A stretch of 64,000 nt of DNA from Marivita sp. (GCF_022763305.1 NZ_JALEGT010000041.1:124001-188000), one strand, 5' to 3'. Shown: positions 8,144 to 16,725, numbered from the stretch's first letter. The notes: a model not told the origin generated them from the sequence alone. A program made the numbers and translations.

Positions 8144-8485
8144 TTACGTCCGGATCACGTATTCCTTGCGGGTAGTTTCGATGACCTTCCATGACCCGGA
8201 AAAGCCCGGGCGCAGGATGAAGCTGTCACCCGCCTTCAGCTCGTATTCGGTGCCATTGGCATCGGTGATGATCGAATGGCCGGAGAGGATGTGGCAGAAT
8301 TCCCATTCATCATACGAGATGCGCCAGTGGCCGGGTGTGGATTCCCAGATGCCACAGTAAAGACCGTCGCGGTCTTCGTGGTTCCATGTCGTGAATCTGG
8401 GCGTGCCCGAAATCACACGGTCGGCGGGTGGCGCGTCTTCTTCGGGTTCGACCGATGTCAGGACGCGCAGGAACAGATCGGACAT
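8144..8485 (-). CDS. Small cupin-domain protein
   Basis: 113 residues from ATG 8485 (GGGAG upstream; an in-frame start at 8548 has no site). The sequence is one cupin barrel, WHISYDEW-like in its first motif (HWRISYDEWEFCHILSGHS) followed by LKAGDSFILRPGFSGSWKV. It resembles the cupin_3/DUF861 type used for ureidoglycine aminohydrolase-like and EutQ-like proteins, but the usual metal-binding histidines are only partly present, so it could be a binding or sensing protein. It is first in a two-gene leftward unit with the amidinotransferase. Confidence 0.75.
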   Translation of the reverse strand: MSDLFLRVLTSVEPEEDAPPADRVISGTPRFTTWNHEDRDGLYCGIWESTPGHWRISYDEWEFCHILSGHSIITDANGTEYELKAGDSFILRPGFSGSWKVIETTRKEYVIRT

Positions 8486-8554
8486 GTCAGGCTCCCGGTA
8501 TATGATTGCGCTAGGGATGCGCGAGGCTTGGCACAGCGGCAAGCCCAAAGACGA

Positions 8555-8591
8555 CGAAAGGCGTCGCAGAGGGACGCCTTTCGGGTTTTTT
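8555..8591. terminator. Strong hairpin with T-run
   Basis: Perfect 11-base arms CGAAAGGCGTC (8555-8565) and GACGCCTTTCG (8573-8583), then GG and six T on the forward strand. It stands between the end of the leftward gene at 8610 and the start of the cupin gene. On the reverse strand the stem is followed by TCGTCGTCTTT, so it probably ends the 8610-9173 transcript, although the better T-run faces the other way. Confidence 0.7.
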
Positions 8592-8609
8592 ACCGGATGG
8601 TCAAATTCC

Positions 8610-9173
8610 TCAGTTGCCGAAATTCGACAGCGCGTCGAAGTCGATCGCCTCCATCGCCTGCATCATCAGCGCCTCATCGCCGCCTTCGACTGTGACCAGG
8701 ATGCGATTGTTGACCAGCGCCATCGCCTGACCGTCATTGATCGCAACGCGCTGACGGCCCACCCGTTCGACCTTCATGCCCATGGCGGCCGCATTGGCGA
8801 CCATCGCGCCCATGCTGGCCACCATCGCGTTGTCGGCCATCATGGTGATCGAATAATACTGCGAGCCGTCCGGCGCACGGTATTCCGCGCTCGCCCCCAT
8901 GCCGCCGCCCATCATGGCAAGACCGGCCTGCATTTCGGTTTCCACGTCACGGGTCCAGCCATCAGGCGCCGGCGGCAGGAATTGCTGGAAGGCCTCGGCG
9001 CGCAGAGCCATCAATTTCTGGCGCACGAAATCCAGTTCTTCGAGGGCATAGGTGATATCGCCATCGTTATAGGCTTCGATGGCCGATTGCAGCGTGTCGG
9101 AAATCTCGTCGGCCTGAGCAGAGAGCGGCAGAGACAGAGCCGCGACAAGGGCGCAGGTTGTAAATCGTTTCAT
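8610..9173 (-). CDS. Secreted protein of unknown function, Met/Ala-rich
   Basis: 187 residues from ATG 9173 (GGAGAC upstream). Residues 1-22 are a signal peptide ending SAQA-DE. The mature part starts with a helical, TPR-like segment (ISDTLQSAIEAYNDGDITYALEELDFVRQ), then a Gly/Met-rich loop (AMMGGGMGAS) and a C-terminal domain with VTVEGGDEALMMQAMEAIDF. I do not recognise the family. It is divergent from the coiled-coil gene at 9352 with a shared 178-base upstream region, so it may belong to the same functional block as 9352-17370. Confidence 0.7.
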   Translation of the reverse strand: MKRFTTCALVAALSLPLSAQADEISDTLQSAIEAYNDGDITYALEELDFVRQKLMALRAEAFQQFLPPAPDGWTRDVETEMQAGLAMMGGGMGASAEYRAPDGSQYYSITMMADNAMVASMGAMVANAAAMGMKVERVGRQRVAINDGQAMALVNNRILVTVEGGDEALMMQAMEAIDFDALSNFGN

Positions 9174-9351
9174 GTCAAAGTCTCCATTCGGATGTCTTGG
9201 CGACCCGGCAAAGCGCCGCGCCTTGCACACCTTTAAGCGCGATCTTCGCTTCCCTTTCAACCGGGGTTTTGCGATTGTTCCGGCAGACCCGGTTCGGCGC
9301 GCCCAACTTGCCATTGATGTCGGCCCGGATGGATTGATTGGAGGATTTGGA

Positions 9352-10428
9352 ATGGCGGATTTCGACACACAGGTGCGCCAAAGCCAGGCACAGGTGGCCG
9401 AAGCACAGGCCAAGATCGCGGAGTTGACCAGCCGCATCGAAACGGCCCGCGCCAAGATGAAGGATGGCTCGGATGTCACCTTCGACATCGAGAACGCGAC
9501 GCTGGAAGATGTCCATGCTCATACAGATGTGATGAACGCGAATATCGCGGAACTGATCATGGGGCTGGATGACGTGACCGCCGCGTTTTCCAAGGATTTC
9601 GACGAGATGCGGTCGAAGACAGGCTGGGAAAGTTTTGTCGGCATCTTCTCGAAGGGCAAGTCGGAATCGATGCGGCAGGAGCGGATGAAGACCGCGTCCA
9701 TCGACGACAAGCTGCAGGATCTCATCGCCAAGTCGGACGTGATCGTGACCTTGCTTCAGGGCCAGTTGAACCTGCTGAACGAGCAGAAGGACAAGGTCGA
9801 GGTGAACCTAGCCGAAACTTTGGACGAGCGTGAAGCGACGGTTGGGGAACTGGAGACCGTGCGGGCCGAGATTCTGGCGATGGACCCCAAGATCATCGAG
9901 TTGGAAAACAAGATCAGCGTCGAACAGGATGCCGCTACCCGCACCAAGCTCGAAACCGAACTGGCCGAGTTGAACGCCGCCTATAACGCGATGGTGCAGG
10001 ACGAGCAGGTCAAACTGGCCAAGAGCCAGACGCTGGAGCGCTATATCGAGAAGGGCAAGACCTGGATCGACAGCCTTCAGAACCAGGCGGCGACGCAGAT
10101 GGTTCTGATCAACAAGCTCCAGACCGACACCAAGCAGCGCGTGGTCCTTTATGATGCGCTGTCGAAGTCCTTGAAGACCGCCCAGCAGCAGGACATCGCG
10201 CACCGGATCAACGAGATCGGGGTAAAGACCGATCAGGAGGCCCAGACCGCGATGGCCGGGATCGGGGCGGCGACCAATCAGAAGATGGCCGACATGCTGG
10301 AAAGCCACGAAGACCACATGGTCTTTGCCCGCGAAGTGCTTGAGGCCAAGGCAAAGGCGGATGAACGCTTTGCCCGCCGGTTCCAGGCGATTGTCGAGAA
10401 ACACGACAAGAACCTGTATGGGGCGTAA
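9352..10428 (+). CDS. Long coiled-coil protein of unknown function (distantly TelA-like?)
   Basis: 358 residues from ATG 9352, with GGAGG seven bases upstream; an earlier in-frame start at 9172 has no site and covers the divergent promoter. No signal peptide and no membrane segment. Heptad-rich helices cover most of the chain (residues 1-40, ~110-260, ~280-345), with few Pro or Gly. The layout recalls TelA/toxic-anion-resistance and PspA-type helical proteins, but I see no diagnostic motif, so this is only a suggestion. First gene of a compact rightward run that includes an AAA+ ATPase; its stop abuts the next start without a gap. Confidence 0.7.
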   Translation: MADFDTQVRQSQAQVAEAQAKIAELTSRIETARAKMKDGSDVTFDIENATLEDVHAHTDVMNANIAELIMGLDDVTAAFSKDFDEMRSKTGWESFVGIFSKGKSESMRQERMKTASIDDKLQDLIAKSDVIVTLLQGQLNLLNEQKDKVEVNLAETLDEREATVGELETVRAEILAMDPKIIELENKISVEQDAATRTKLETELAELNAAYNAMVQDEQVKLAKSQTLERYIEKGKTWIDSLQNQAATQMVLINKLQTDTKQRVVLYDALSKSLKTAQQQDIAHRINEIGVKTDQEAQTAMAGIGAATNQKMADMLESHEDHMVFAREVLEAKAKADERFARRFQAIVEKHDKNLYGA

Positions 10429-10959
10429 GTGAAGCGCGTCTTCGATCGGCTGATCTATCTTGTAATCCTATGCCTGATTGTATTGAGCGTAGCGTTTGCA
10501 CTATACCATGACGGCATGATTTCTCCGCATGTCGGAACGGTCATTGAAGTGGCTTATGTACCATCTTTCTTAGTATTCCTTGCGCTCCTTGCGATTAATG
10601 CTCTCCTGAAACTCTTCGCAAGACCAAAAGTACGCACCAAGCGACCATCAGATGAGAACAACGCACGTCAGAAACCGTTTCCGGCGCAAGAAGAGGTCGT
10701 CCTTCCTATTTGGGTCGATGCTTTTAAGTTTCTACGATGGGGGTTCATCATAATCGGAGTAGGTTTTTCATTCTCGCTGCAAAACAATTATCCTCTGATG
10801 CTAGGGCTGGCGTGTTTTATTGCGACCAGCTGGTTCGCCAATAGAGCTTCACGGAAAGCAGACCCAGCCCTGGCAAATACCGTGTTTCCAAACGAGAAAA
10901 AGAGCCGTATTGCGGTCTGCTGCGGACGGGGAAATGATAGCGGGGACGGTGGTGACTGA
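10429..10959 (+). CDS. Multi-spanning membrane protein, unknown, AT-rich gene
   Basis: 176 residues from GTG 10429, immediately after the TAA of the coiled-coil gene. Hydrophobic segments at ~8-28, ~38-60, ~100-120 and ~122-138 suggest three or four membrane spans, with a basic loop (RPKVRTKRPSDENNARQ) between pairs. Base composition differs sharply from its neighbours: 10441-10500 has 26 G/C of 60, against 46 of 60 at 12301-12360 in the ATPase gene. Its 3' end overlaps the start of the next gene. This looks like an insert between conserved core genes. Confidence 0.65.
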   Translation: MKRVFDRLIYLVILCLIVLSVAFALYHDGMISPHVGTVIEVAYVPSFLVFLALLAINALLKLFARPKVRTKRPSDENNARQKPFPAQEEVVLPIWVDAFKFLRWGFIIIGVGFSFSLQNNYPLMLGLACFIATSWFANRASRKADPALANTVFPNEKKSRIAVCCGRGNDSGDGGD

Positions 10960-12070
10960 TAGCACAAACGACCATCGCGGGATTCCTGACACCCAGGCCA
11001 GCCGCCGGTATTTTGCGAAGTTCGAGACCATCCTCGCCCATCTGGGCCGGGTCGCGGCGATGCTGCATGTGGAAAAGCGGCTGACCAAGACCGAGGTCGA
11101 GGTGCTGACGCGCTATGTGATTGCGCTCAATCTGACCTTCCGGGCGCTGTCGATGAAGTACCTGCTGGTCGGGCGGGACACCGGGCAGTTTTTCGGCTCC
11201 CTGACCATGGATGTGAAGGACAGCGGGTTTCCAACGGCGACGGAATTGCTGGTGATGGCGAATGACGCCGCGCAGGCGGATCAGCATTTGCGGACCATGC
11301 CGTCGGTCGATGCGTTGAAGGACCAGATGGTGACCGAGATCATCGGCGATCAGGCGATCCCGACGCGGCTGCAATTCACTCTGAGCCAGCGGCTCTACTA
11401 TGAAGAACTGACACGCGGGAAGCTGTTCTGGGCGAGGAACGATCCGCAATGCCTGTGGCTGTCAGGGACCGAGCCAAGGCGGCGGTATCTGCTGCATTGG
11501 GGCGTGTATGACAGCCAGGTGAACCTGCCGACGATCTACCTGATGGAGGTCGAGGACAGCGGGCGCGAAGCGCTTCCCAAGGACGACCGGCGCTGGCCCG
11601 AGGTGCAGGCGCATCTGATGGCGCAGTCACTTGGGGGGCTGAAGCTGCTGACCATCGCGCAGGGGTTTGACGAGACATTTGACGACCTGCACCCGAAACG
11701 GCTGCGGCGGTTCCATATCGGGCCGATGTATTCGCAGACCTTCACCCAGCAATCCGGGCCGATCCATGATGTGCTGGAACAGGCCCGCGCGCCCGAGGGG
11801 CAGGATTGGGCACTGGCCTGGACGCTGGAAGAGCTGGAAAGCGAGCGGGTGCGACAGGAGAAATCGGGTTGGTTCTCGAAGGTGGACCGCGAGGTGTTTG
11901 CGCTGGACCCGTTTGCAGGGCGCGGGGCCGAGACCGGGACAACGGCGACCGAACGTATGGTCATCCTGCCGGAGCGGCCGTTTCAGGCGCTGGCGGAATT
12001 GAACCCGCCGGGCTTTGCCAGCGTGCGGAAGTTCGTCGTGAACGATGCGGGGCGGGTGTTGAGTTATTGA
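10934..12070 (+). CDS. Conserved-looking cytoplasmic protein of unknown function
   Basis: 378 residues if it starts at ATG 10934 (GGGGA just upstream); GTG 10949 or 10952 are alternatives that reduce the overlap with the preceding gene. Soluble, without signal or membrane segment. The first ~100 residues are helical (YFAKFETILAHLGRVAAMLHVEKRLTKTEVEVL); the middle has beta-rich segments (YLLHWGVYDSQVNLPTIYLMEVED). I recognise no domain. GC content and codon use match the ATPase and DUF6638-like genes, so I count it as part of the core of this block. Confidence 0.7.
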   Translation: MIAGTVVTDSTNDHRGIPDTQASRRYFAKFETILAHLGRVAAMLHVEKRLTKTEVEVLTRYVIALNLTFRALSMKYLLVGRDTGQFFGSLTMDVKDSGFPTATELLVMANDAAQADQHLRTMPSVDALKDQMVTEIIGDQAIPTRLQFTLSQRLYYEELTRGKLFWARNDPQCLWLSGTEPRRRYLLHWGVYDSQVNLPTIYLMEVEDSGREALPKDDRRWPEVQAHLMAQSLGGLKLLTIAQGFDETFDDLHPKRLRRFHIGPMYSQTFTQQSGPIHDVLEQARAPEGQDWALAWTLEELESERVRQEKSGWFSKVDREVFALDPFAGRGAETGTTATERMVILPERPFQALAELNPPGFASVRKFVVNDAGRVLSY

Positions 12071-12090
12071 CCGTCGCGCTTGCGTTTGCT

Positions 12091-12127
12091 GCGGGAGCCT
12101 CCGGCGGGAGTTTATTTGGCAAGATGA
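12091..12127 (+). repeat. Short hairpin motif of a type common after Rhodobacterales genes
   Basis: CTCC-GGCG-GGAG followed by TTTATTTGGCAAGATGAAG, in the 76-base gap between two genes of the block. From memory, very similar GCCTCCGGCGGGAG-TATTTT-AAGATGAAG strings occur many times in Rhodobacterales genomes downstream of genes. It could be a weak terminator or a processing site. Only one copy was noticed in this window. Confidence 0.45.
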
Positions 12128-12146
12128 AGCATAGGAGCGTCGCAAG

Positions 12147-14081
12147 ATGTCCGTAACGTCCGATTTGATGGAGCTGCGCGAAGAGGCGATCCGCAAGAAT
12201 TATGCGACGGCCAATGCGATGCTTGAGGGGTTCGATCACACGCCGCGGGTGGCGACAGCGTCGGAGCCTGCGGCGGTGGAGCGGTCATCAGGGATTGGCA
12301 CACGGCGGCGGTTTCGCTCGACCACGCCGGGGTTGGTGACACGGTCGACGGCGCGGCCCGAGGGGGTGCATCTGCTGGAGCGGATCGCTGGAGCGGACGG
12401 GGATGACCCGCTGGTGTCACCCGCGCAGGCGGCGGTGATGCATGGGCTGCGGCGGGCATTGGGGATTGCGCTTGCGGTGGGGGAGGCGTTTTCCGACGCG
12501 ACGCCCTTGGGCGAGATGAAGCGGGCGAATTTGCAGGGGTCGTTGGGCGCGGATCGGAAGGCGGAGTTTTCTGCTTTGCTTGAGGGGGAGGCGCTTGCGG
12601 TTGGGTATGTCTTCGCCAATGCGACGGCGTTTTTGCTGGCCGCGCAGGCGTCGGAGGTGACGGTCGATGTGGGCGAGGTTCATGAGGTTCTGACCGACAA
12701 CGCGCAGCTTGCCCTGCATGGGGCGTTGTGGGAATTGGATCAGAAGCTGGCACTTCATGCGTCAGATGAGCCGCGCATGGTGGCGACGGTGTTGGCCTTT
12801 GCCGAGCAATTGATGGAGCGGATCGCGTTGCGCGCCCAGAACGGGGCGCGGACGGGGGCGTTCACCTCGGCCAATTGGCGGGTGGAGGCGGATGATCTGA
12901 CGCTCCGGGGCTTCACGCCTGCGACCAAGGCCAAGGGCACCACGCTCACCATGCAGTTCAAGAAACCGCATCAGGTGGTGGGCAACCATATCGCCAAGTA
13001 CCAGGCGATGCGGCTGGCGAAGATGCTGATGGCCTATGACTTCGAGCGGCGGTTAAACCCGTTTGCCGAGCTTGGCGGCTTCATCTTCACCTTCATGGGG
13101 GACGGCGCGCCGGGGACGGGGAAGACGACGCTCATCCAGATGATGACGGGGATGATCCACGAGTATTGCCAGAACGCGGGTTACACGTTCCGGTACCAGA
13201 ACTTCGGCATCGACAATATCGACAGCTATCAGGGCAAGTCGGGGCAGAACGCGAAGGCGTTCATCAACAATATCCTCGACCCCGGCGTGATCGGGTTCGG
13301 CACCATCGACGACATCGACCAGATCGCGGGCAAGCGGGGGGATCGGCAGTCCAGCGCGGGTCAACAGGAGGTCACGGCGGTGTTCATGGAGGCGTTTGCC
13401 GGGGCCAATACGGTGGTGCGGGGGAACTGCACCTTCGGGATGTTCTCGAACTTCCCCGAGAACGTGGACGATGCACTGCGGCAGCGGGCGGGGGCGCGGT
13501 TCCTTGTGGACGGGCCGCAGACGCGGGAGGATTACATCGACATCCTTGCGCTGCTCATGGGCAAGAAGCACGACATTCCGCTGGGGGACCACGAACTCTA
13601 CGCCGCGCAGCAGATCCAGAAGGCGGTGGCGGCGTCGTTCGAGTCTCACAACCGGCCCAAGGAACCGGGATTGATGGAGGTGTTCGACCGGGTGTCGTCG
13701 CAGATCGGCGAACTCAATACGATTGCCAAGATGGGCACCTACCTCAAGGCCATTCAGGAGGCCGATCCGCGCTTTACGGGGCGCGCGATCAAGAACATCA
13801 CCGACGCGGTGAAGGTCCGCGCGATGGATTTCGAACTGCCGGACGAATGGATGGAGCAGCCGGAGCTGTTCCTGTTCCAGCCCTATGATCGGAAGGCGGC
13901 AATGATCGAGGAGCTGCGGCGGCCGATCACGGTCGAGATGGTGATCCAGGAGATCAACCGCTACGCGGATTCCGAGTTCAGATACGCGGACAAGTCGGAT
14001 GAGGTGGCGATCGAGGCCATGGTGCGCGACTTTGGGCGGACGGAAGAGGCGAAGCGGCGGTATCTGAAGGCGAAGGGGTGA
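12147..14081 (+). CDS. AAA+ ATPase with ~300-residue N-terminal region
   Basis: 644 residues. The AAA domain spans ~310-560: Walker A GDGAPGTGKTT at 318-328, Walker B VIGFGTIDDID ending in Asp-Asp at ~388, and a sensor-1/arginine-finger-like segment FGMFSNFPENVDDALRQRAG. Residues 1-300 are alpha-helical, soluble and unlike the common N-domains of FtsH or ClpX; the C-terminal ~90 residues are basic and helical. The form fits a remodelling ATPase that pulls on partner proteins rather than a helicase or nuclease. The next gene overlaps its stop. Partners are probably the neighbouring coiled-coil and DUF6638-like proteins; that is inference. Confidence 0.8.
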   Translation: MSVTSDLMELREEAIRKNYATANAMLEGFDHTPRVATASEPAAVERSSGIGTRRRFRSTTPGLVTRSTARPEGVHLLERIAGADGDDPLVSPAQAAVMHGLRRALGIALAVGEAFSDATPLGEMKRANLQGSLGADRKAEFSALLEGEALAVGYVFANATAFLLAAQASEVTVDVGEVHEVLTDNAQLALHGALWELDQKLALHASDEPRMVATVLAFAEQLMERIALRAQNGARTGAFTSANWRVEADDLTLRGFTPATKAKGTTLTMQFKKPHQVVGNHIAKYQAMRLAKMLMAYDFERRLNPFAELGGFIFTFMGDGAPGTGKTTLIQMMTGMIHEYCQNAGYTFRYQNFGIDNIDSYQGKSGQNAKAFINNILDPGVIGFGTIDDIDQIAGKRGDRQSSAGQQEVTAVFMEAFAGANTVVRGNCTFGMFSNFPENVDDALRQRAGARFLVDGPQTREDYIDILALLMGKKHDIPLGDHELYAAQQIQKAVAASFESHNRPKEPGLMEVFDRVSSQIGELNTIAKMGTYLKAIQEADPRFTGRAIKNITDAVKVRAMDFELPDEWMEQPELFLFQPYDRKAAMIEELRRPITVEMVIQEINRYADSEFRYADKSDEVAIEAMVRDFGRTEEAKRRYLKAKG

Positions 14082-14398
14082 CGCTGTTTTCCATTTTCAC
14101 GTTTGCCCTGATACTTGGCCTTTGCTTTGCTCTGCCTTCCGCCCTCCCGGTGCCTCATGACACAGCATGGAAAGGTTTGAAACGCTTTGCTGTCAGCGCA
14201 CTTGCGATTGGGATTATACTTGGACTTGCAAACTGGACGTATTTTCGTATTTCGGTCGAGCCAGTTTTGGGACGTAGTTTCTCGTCCAATATGATCTTCA
14301 CTTGGGTCGGAACTTCCATACTTTGGGTGCCTCTCCTCACTGTTCGCGTCATCCAGATTGCTGTTCGCGAAAGGCAAAGCTTGGAGGGAAACGGGTGA
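14078..14398 (+). CDS. Small membrane protein, unknown, AT-richer gene
   Basis: 106 residues from GTG 14078, overlapping the ATPase stop by GTGA. Three hydrophobic segments are visible (residues ~2-22, ~36-55, ~72-92). No family recognised. The base composition drops at exactly the gene boundary relative to the ATPase gene. It is translationally coupled on both sides: its own TGA overlaps the GTG of the next small gene. Confidence 0.6.
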   Translation: MTLFSIFTFALILGLCFALPSALPVPHDTAWKGLKRFAVSALAIGIILGLANWTYFRISVEPVLGRSFSSNMIFTWVGTSILWVPLLTVRVIQIAVRERQSLEGNG

Positions 14399-14631
14399 GG
14401 CTGACCAAATTTTTTGCCCTTTTGATCGTTCCACCCGTTCCCGTGGCGTACGCCATCTCCGGGAGCATATGCCAACGATGGTCGTTTGAGGCGCAAAATT
14501 GCTTACATGCGAGCGATCAATTTGGTGAAGTTTTTGGGTCCTTCCTTCTGATCTTTGGTTTCATTTGGTTGCTATTTCTATCGGCTTTTCTTTTGGTAAA
14601 TTTTTTGGTTGGAAAGATGAGAAAACGTTAA
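14395..14631 (+). CDS. Small membrane protein, unknown, strongly AT-rich gene
   Basis: 78 residues from GTG 14395, which overlaps the previous TGA and has GGAGGG seven bases upstream; longer upstream starts would run through the previous gene. Two membrane segments (residues ~4-24 and ~48-70, LLIFGFIWLLFLSAFLLVNF) flank a Cys-containing loop (CQRWSFEAQNC), ending in a basic tail KMRKR. The stretch 14521-14580 has 22 G/C of 60, the lowest I noted in the window. Origin by transfer is plausible. Confidence 0.6.
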   Translation: MRLTKFFALLIVPPVPVAYAISGSICQRWSFEAQNCLHASDQFGEVFGSFLLIFGFIWLLFLSAFLLVNFLVGKMRKR

Positions 14632-14677
14632 AAATGATTTATTTGAATGAATGGGAACATAGGACAGTAGCGCAAAA

Positions 14678-14751
14678 CGCGGCGAAGCCGCGACGCGCCC
14701 GACCCGCCCCCCAGGGCGGGCGCGTTCCGCACCCACCCTCGGGCCGGGCGC
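14678..14751. repeat. Palindromic repeat element, copy 1 (57-bp core) with leading hairpin
   Basis: A small hairpin CGCGGC-GAA-GCCGCG (14678-14692) is followed by a 57-base element, 14695-14751, whose ends GCGCCCGACCCG and CGGGCCGGGCGC pair at 11 of 12 positions. Read in the opposite direction, 59416-59472 is the same element with the same length and similar interior. It fills the 151-base gap between two small membrane genes. Confidence 0.7.
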
Positions 14752-14782
14752 ATCGCTTTGTGCTGTATGGTAAAGGCATCAA

Positions 14783-15112
14783 ATGACTGTTGGGTTTATC
14801 ATCGCGTCTGTCGCTTGGGCGTCCTTGGGGACGCTCTTCGTATGTTGGAGTGTTTCCCGCAGCCTGCCTGTGCCTGACGGCGCGTTGACCTTCATTCGTT
14901 TCGTTTTCTGGTGGAGCATATCTGCCTTTGTCGCTTGGGCAGTGTATCTGGCGACATCTCTCGTTCTTTTGCCTGCCGGGCTTCTTAGCCAACTGATGAA
15001 CACGTCTGAGGGTATAAGCATCTTTGCGGGAGGTTTGCCTGTAATCGCAGGTCTCGCATACGGAATCTATCGCCAAGCGTTCGCACGTCACAGGAGCGGA
15101 GTAGAACCATGA
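14783..15112 (+). CDS. Small membrane protein, unknown
   Basis: 109 residues. Hydrophobic segments at ~3-24, ~36-66 and ~75-95 suggest three spans (FVFWWSISAFVAWAVYLATS is the clearest). It follows the palindromic repeat and overlaps the start of the DUF6638-like gene by ATGA, so it is read with that gene. Composition is intermediate between the AT-rich inserts and the core genes. No family recognised. Confidence 0.6.
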   Translation: MTVGFIIASVAWASLGTLFVCWSVSRSLPVPDGALTFIRFVFWWSISAFVAWAVYLATSLVLLPAGLLSQLMNTSEGISIFAGGLPVIAGLAYGIYRQAFARHRSGVEP

Positions 15113-16443
15113 ACCGCCTCATCCAATCCGGCCTGATGTTCGGCAACCTGATCCATGTCGCCTCACCGGCGCTGGTGGAGCGGTACAACCGCGCGCTCAA
15201 GCATCTGACGGACAAAACCACGGCCCAGACCGATTTCCACATCGACATTTCCGGCTTCTCGCCCGAGATCGGGGACGAGTTGGACGATCCGCTCTACCTC
15301 AACCACAACGGGGTGAACCGGCAGTTCATTCTGCTGACGACGCAGCAGAAGACGGCGCCTCTGCTCGATGCGAAATTCTCGACCTCGCGGGATATTCTGC
15401 GGCAGTTCATCGAGGCGAATGAGAGCCAGTTGTTCGCGCTGACCGCCAAGGATGCGGTGGCGGGGGAGTTGGTGAACACGGTGTTCGACGTGTCGAACCC
15501 GGAGCGGCTGTTCGATATTCACACGATCCGGATCGAGGCGGACACGACGAGCGGCACGGTGCGCGATGCGGAAAAGCTCGGCGCGCTGGTGGATCGGTTC
15601 AAGACAGAGCCTGACGGCTGGCACGATGATGTGCTTATTGCGGAGATGATCACCCTCGCGAAACGCACGGGCGATGTGGTGCGCAATCCGGTGCGCCTGC
15701 GGCAGATGGAGTTCCGGCAGGAGAACTTTCACACCAGCCATTTCGGCGGGATCTATGTGTTCCGGCAGGTGGAGCATCCGGCAGCGATCTGTGCGGGGAA
15801 CGTGGTGCCGGGCATGCCGATTGCCTATACGTTCGGGCTGGAGCAGCGGAACAAGGTGGCGAAGTTTCTCGACTTGAACGGGTTAGTGGAGCCCATCGTG
15901 AAGGCGCGGGGGATCGATGCCTCGGCCATTCTGCGGCAGAAGATGGATTTCATCGTGGTCGACATCGCGCAGGAGGCGGAGATCGACCTGACGGGGGCCA
16001 CACGGCGCGACATTCGCGGGCTGGCGCGGCGGTATTCCGAGCGGCTGCCCCCCGAATGGCACGCCCTGAACCAGCTGGTGCAATGGGCGGATGGGGATGC
16101 GAAATGGCCCCGGATCGCAAGCGACCATCCGGCCTATTTCTACACGCTGCGGGCCAGTGACACGAAGGACGCCACACTGGTGAACATGCTGCTGTCCAAG
16201 CTGTCGCCCAAGGACATCCGGCAGCTTTACATCTGCCACAAGGAGGCGTTCTACGCCGCCTATCGCGGTTGGACCGACACGAAACGCGCCTATGTGGTGG
16301 ATTTCCTGACGCGCGAATACGTCGCCGACAAGGCAGGCGCGCGCGAGGCTTTGTTCGGCCATGACGCGCCGCTTGAAGAACCAAAGCCCGTGCGCGAGGA
16401 TGTCATCGCGCGCGTCGGACCCTGGGGCGCGGTTCGGAGGTAA
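15109..16443 (+). CDS. DUF6638-like protein, function unknown
   Basis: 444 residues, soluble, no signal peptide. The start MNRLIQSGLMFGNLIHVASPALVERYN and the overall length fit, from memory, the DUF6638 family seen in Rhodobacterales; I cannot confirm this by search. The body alternates helices and strands, with NVVPGMPIAYTFG and DLTGATRRDIRGLARRYSER recognisable as conserved-looking stretches, but no catalytic motif. GC-rich like the ATPase and 10934-12070 genes, with which it forms the core of the block. Confidence 0.6.
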   Translation: MNRLIQSGLMFGNLIHVASPALVERYNRALKHLTDKTTAQTDFHIDISGFSPEIGDELDDPLYLNHNGVNRQFILLTTQQKTAPLLDAKFSTSRDILRQFIEANESQLFALTAKDAVAGELVNTVFDVSNPERLFDIHTIRIEADTTSGTVRDAEKLGALVDRFKTEPDGWHDDVLIAEMITLAKRTGDVVRNPVRLRQMEFRQENFHTSHFGGIYVFRQVEHPAAICAGNVVPGMPIAYTFGLEQRNKVAKFLDLNGLVEPIVKARGIDASAILRQKMDFIVVDIAQEAEIDLTGATRRDIRGLARRYSERLPPEWHALNQLVQWADGDAKWPRIASDHPAYFYTLRASDTKDATLVNMLLSKLSPKDIRQLYICHKEAFYAAYRGWTDTKRAYVVDFLTREYVADKAGAREALFGHDAPLEEPKPVREDVIARVGPWGAVRR

Positions 16444-16446
16444 CGC

Positions 16447-16713
16447 ATGTTTGCACTCGCACGGTTGCTGGTGATCGGATTTCTCGTCCTGAGCGTGGTC
16501 TATATCTGCCTCTCGCTCTATTCACGGGCGGTGCGGCGCGACAAGCTGGAAAAGGAATGGGACGAGGAGATCCAGCAGGGCGACCGCGACGCCTTTGTCG
16601 AGGCGGGATTGCGCGAATACGACGGGTCGCTGCGGCGCAAGCTCATTCTGGGGGTGTATATCGTGCCGCTGACGGTTATCTCTGTCATCATCTACTTGAC
16701 GAATTTCCACTGA
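16447..16713 (+). CDS. Small two-span membrane protein
   Basis: 88 residues. Membrane helix at ~4-24 (LLVIGFLVLSVVYICLSLYS), a charged cytoplasmic middle (RDKLEKEWDEEIQQGDRDAF), and a second helix at ~66-85. It begins three bases after the DUF6638-like gene and ends 12 bases before the DUF1523 gene. Its composition is like the core genes, unlike the AT-rich small genes upstream, so it is probably a regular member of the block. Confidence 0.65.
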   Translation: MFALARLLVIGFLVLSVVYICLSLYSRAVRRDKLEKEWDEEIQQGDRDAFVEAGLREYDGSLRRKLILGVYIVPLTVISVIIYLTNFH

Positions 16714-16725
16714 GGGGACGACGCC

